10,384 nt of DNA from an uncultured Pseudorhodobacter sp. GTDB lineage: Bacteria; Pseudomonadota; Alphaproteobacteria; Rhodobacterales; Rhodobacteraceae. Location of the stretch: the NCBI GenBank assembly GCA_945957495.1, contig CAMFLG010000074.1, forward strand, positions 1 to 10,384, written 5' to 3'. The notes under the pieces were generated by a model. That model saw only the letters and a list, made by a program, of their open reading frames with translations. It searched no databases and had not been told where the DNA came from. The first letter of the stretch is position 1; each line of letters starts with the position of its first letter. This document shows, piece by piece, positions 7,911-10,384 of this stretch. Both the position numbers and the translations under genes were made by a program.

Positions 7911-7985
7911 TTACCATACAAAAGAACGATTTCACAAATATACCAACCCATGACAGAACCGCGCCAAACCTGATGGGAGCCTGAC

Positions 7986-9176
7986 ATGCCGACCACATCG
8001 ACCGCCGCCTTCCCTGACCCGAACCTGGGCGAACCGTTTCTGTTGACCCCCGGCCCGCTGACCACTGCGTTCAGCGTGAAAGAGGCGATGCTGCGCGACT
8101 GGGGCTCTTGGGACGCTGACTTCCGCGCGATGACGAAATCTGTTTGTGATCAATTGGTTGCGCTCGCGGGGGATGCCAAGGGCGGCTTCGTCTGCGTGCC
8201 GATGCAGGGATCAGGCTCTTACTGCGTTGAATCCATGCTGGGCACCTTTGTTCCCAAGGATGGCAAGGTTCTGGTGTTGGCCAACGGCGCCTATGGCCTG
8301 CGCGCCGCGGAAACCATGCGCTATATCGGACGCGCCTACACGCTGATCGACAAGGGCGATTACATGCCGCCACGCGGGGATGAGGTTGGCGCGGCGCTGG
8401 ATGCCGATCCTTCCATCACCCATGTCATCGCCATCCATTGCGAAACCTCATCCGGCATCCTGAACCCGGTGGCCGAGATTTCCGAGGCCGTATATGCGCG
8501 CGGTCGCAAGCTGCTGGTGGACAGCATGTCAGCCTTTGGCGCCGTTGATCTGGACGTCAACCGCATCCGCTATGAGGCGATGGTGTCTTCGGCCAACAAA
8601 TGCATCGAAGGCGTCCCCGGCTTCGGCTTTGTCATTGCCCGCAAGACGGAACTGGAGGCGGCGAAAGGCAACTGCCATTCGCTGAGCCTTGATGTTCACG
8701 CGCAATGGGCCAACATGGTGAAATCTGGCCAGTGGCGCTATACCCCGCCGACGCATGTGGTGGCAGCGTTCCTTGAGGCGCTGCGCCTGCATGCCGAAGA
8801 AGGCGGTGTGCCCGCACGCGGCGCGCGCTATGCAAGAAACCGCGACGTGATGGTGGCGGGGATGCGCGAGCTGGGCTTTGAAACCTTGTTGAAAGACCGC
8901 TGGCTGTCACCGATCATCGTGACCTTCTTCTGCCCCGCCGACCCGAATTTTGTCTTCACCCGCTTTTATGACCTGATGAAGTCGAAAGGCTTTATCATCT
9001 ATCCCGGCAAGCTGACCGTTGTGGATAGTTTCCGCATCGGCGTGATTGGCCGCATGGACGAACACATCATGCGCCGTGTCGTTGCCGCCGCGAAGGAAAG
9101 CCTGACCGAAATGGGCGTGGCCAATGCTGCCCCGCCCGCCGCCGCCTTGGCCGAACGCGCCAAGCTTGCCGCCTGA
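7986..9176 (+). CDS. phnW: 2-aminoethylphosphonate:pyruvate transaminase
   Basis: The product has 396 residues and is a fold-type I, class V PLP aminotransferase. It transfers the amino group of 2-aminoethylphosphonate to pyruvate, giving phosphonoacetaldehyde and alanine in the cytoplasm. The family start motif LLTPGPLTT is at residues 19-27. D179 in LVDSMSAFGA is the Asp that contacts the pyridine nitrogen, and K205 in SSANKCIEGVPGFGF is the PLP Schiff-base lysine. The ATG at 7986 has GGGAG 6 bases upstream. The C-terminal 25 residues are rich in Ala and probably flexible. It is followed after 12-15 bases by phnA, so the two are co-transcribed. Related class V enzymes such as alanine-glyoxylate transaminase are alternatives, but the phnA neighbour settles the assignment. 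Confidence 0.93.
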   Translation: MPTTSTAAFPDPNLGEPFLLTPGPLTTAFSVKEAMLRDWGSWDADFRAMTKSVCDQLVALAGDAKGGFVCVPMQGSGSYCVESMLGTFVPKDGKVLVLANGAYGLRAAETMRYIGRAYTLIDKGDYMPPRGDEVGAALDADPSITHVIAIHCETSSGILNPVAEISEAVYARGRKLLVDSMSAFGAVDLDVNRIRYEAMVSSANKCIEGVPGFGFVIARKTELEAAKGNCHSLSLDVHAQWANMVKSGQWRYTPPTHVVAAFLEALRLHAEEGGVPARGARYARNRDVMVAGMRELGFETLLKDRWLSPIIVTFFCPADPNFVFTRFYDLMKSKGFIIYPGKLTVVDSFRIGVIGRMDEHIMRRVVAAAKESLTEMGVANAAPPAAALAERAKLAA

Positions 9177-9191
9177 ACAAAGGACCGAATG

Positions 9192-10335
9192 ATGCACCCC
9201 TCTCATGTTGTTGCAAACGACCGCAGCTATCCTTGGCCGAAAGTCCCTGCCATCGCCATCTGCCTGGACGGCTGCGAACCAGCCTATCTGGAAGAGGCGA
9301 TCAAGGCCGGGCTGATGCCGACGCTGCAACGCATCCGCGCCACTGGCACCGACCGGCTGGCGCATTCGGTGATCCCGTCCTTCACCAACCCGAACAACCT
9401 GTCCATCGCAACCGGTCGCCCGCCGATCGTGCATGGCATCTGCGGCAACTACCTTTATGAGCCCGAGACCGGCAAAGAGGTGATGATGAACGACGTGCGC
9501 TTCCTGCGCGCGCCAACCGTTTTCGCCAAGTTTTATGAGGCTGGCGCCCGCGTCGCCATCGTCACCGCCAAAGACAAACTGCGCGCCCTTCTGGGGGCGG
9601 GCCTCAAGTTCGATCAGGATCGCGCCAAGTGCTTTTCTGCCGAACGCTCTGCCACCTCTACCACCGCCGAACATGGCCAGGACAACGCCAGCGCCTGGCT
9701 GGGCATGCCGCAGCCAGAAGTCTATTCCGCCGACCTGTCGGAATTCGTCTTTGCCGCCGGGGTCAAACTGCTGCGCGACTGGCACCCGGATGTGATGTAT
9801 CTGACCACCACGGACTACGTTCAGCACAAATACGCCCCCGAACAGCCCGAGGCGCAGTCCTTCTACCGCATGTTCGACACCTACCTGACCCAGCTTGACG
9901 CCATGGGTGCGGCGATTGTCGTGACCGCCGACCACGGCATGAAACCCAAGCATCTGCAGGATGGCTCGCCCGCCGTCGTCTATGTGCAAGACCTGCTGGA
10001 CAATTGGCTTGGCAAGGATGCCGCCCGCGTGATCCTGCCGATCACCGACCCCTATGTCGTGCATCACGGCGCGCTGGGATCATTCGCCACCGCCTACTTG
10101 CCCGCCGAGGCCGATCAGGCCGATATCATCGCCCGCCTGCGCGCCACCGATGGGATCATTCTGGTGATCGACCGGGCCGAGGCCGTAAAGCGCTTTGAAT
10201 TACCCGCCGACCGCATTGGCGATATCGTGATGATCTCGGGCGAGAACATGACGCTGGGCACCTCGGCCCACCGCCACGATCTGGCGGCGCTGAACGAACC
10301 CCTGCGCAGCCATGGCGGGCTGAGCGAACAAGAGG
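9192..10335 (+). CDS. phnA: Phosphonoacetate hydrolase, 3' truncated by contig end
   Basis: The visible 381 codons encode a member of the alkaline phosphatase superfamily that splits the C-P bond of phosphonoacetate to acetate and phosphate. The two-zinc ligand set can be read: D26 (CLDGCEP), T65 (PSFTNPNN, the nucleophile), D208 and H212 (TTDYVQHK), D247-H248 (TADHG) and H374 (RSHGGLSEQE). Family members run about 405-425 residues, so roughly 25-45 C-terminal residues are missing. The reading frame stays open past 10335, but only because adapter sequence follows; those residues are not real. ATG occurs at 9189 and 9192. AGGA at 9181-9184 is 4 and 7 bases away respectively, so I prefer 9192. 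It follows phnW closely in one operon. Confidence 0.92.
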
Positions 10336-10384
10336 CTGTCTCTTATACACATCTGACGCTGCCGACGACTAGTCGAGTGGTGGT
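10336..10384 (+). other. Illumina Nextera adapter read-through (not genomic)
   Basis: From 10336 the sequence is the Tn5 mosaic-end adapter CTGTCTCTTATACACATCT followed by GACGCTGCCGACGA, a perfect match over 33 bases to the Nextera transposase adapter in read-through orientation. The next eight bases, CTAGTCGA (10369-10376), are the reverse complement of Nextera XT index S513 (TCGACTAG) as I recall it. The following bases GTG begin as expected for the flow-cell primer, then diverge. This is untrimmed library adapter assembled onto a contig end. Confidence 0.97.

Noticed and set aside
8907..10067. Minus-strand open frame of 386 codons opposite phnW and phnA
   Set aside because: It lies over two well-supported enzymes with catalytic residues in place. 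Its His/Gly-rich composition is typical of an antisense shadow.
10186..10197. TAAAGCGCTTTG, similar to the thu operator core
   Set aside because: It lies inside phnA and encodes part of V-K-R-F-E, far from any promoter, so it is a chance match.
10156..10350. Minus-strand open frame beginning MYKRQ
   Set aside because: Its start codon and first residues come from the Nextera adapter, and the rest is antisense to phnA.

Overview
This window looks like the end of a contig from an alphaproteobacterium, most likely a Rhodobacteraceae (Roseobacter-group) member. The inference rests on moderately high GC, the style of the encoded proteins, a thuEFGKAB-type sugar operon and a phosphonate cassette. 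The taxon is inferred from protein character, not from a database match.

Left part (1-428): a 58-residue two-helix membrane protein lies on the minus strand. A perfect FNR/FnrL-type palindrome (352-365) sits upstream of it, spaced like a class II activated promoter. Between this gene and the next lies a strong rho-independent terminator (396-419) that closes the large operon.

Centre (429-6518, minus strand): a complete six-gene operon in the order thuE-thuF-thuG-thuK-thuA-thuB. It encodes a periplasmic sugar-binding protein, two permeases, an ATPase, a ThuA-domain protein and a Gfo/Idh/MocA oxidoreductase. In rhizobia and Agrobacterium this set imports trehalose and related disaccharides (maltitol, sucrose isomers), and ThuA/ThuB process them through 3-keto derivatives. 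Genes F/G, G/K and A/B are tightly coupled. Hairpins sit in the two longer gaps (thuE-thuF and thuK-thuA). A near-perfect 20-bp LacI-family-like operator lies upstream of thuE, but no LacI-type gene is in the window.

Middle gap (6519-6983): 465 bases without a convincing gene. They hold the thu promoter/operator region, an AT-rich patch and a likely terminator for the lysR gene.

Right part (6984-10335): a LysR-family regulator (minus) is divergent from phnW (2-aminoethylphosphonate:pyruvate transaminase) and phnA (phosphonoacetate hydrolase). This is most of the PhnW-PhnY-PhnA route that degrades 2-aminoethylphosphonate to acetate and phosphate. The dehydrogenase phnY is not present and may lie beyond the contig end.

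The last 49 bases (10336-10384) are not genomic: they match the Illumina Nextera read-through adapter followed by an index. phnA is therefore truncated by the assembly and should not be read past 10335. I saw no previously undescribed system. The most useful points are the adapter artefact, the FNR box in front of the small membrane gene, and the orphan LacI-like operator.
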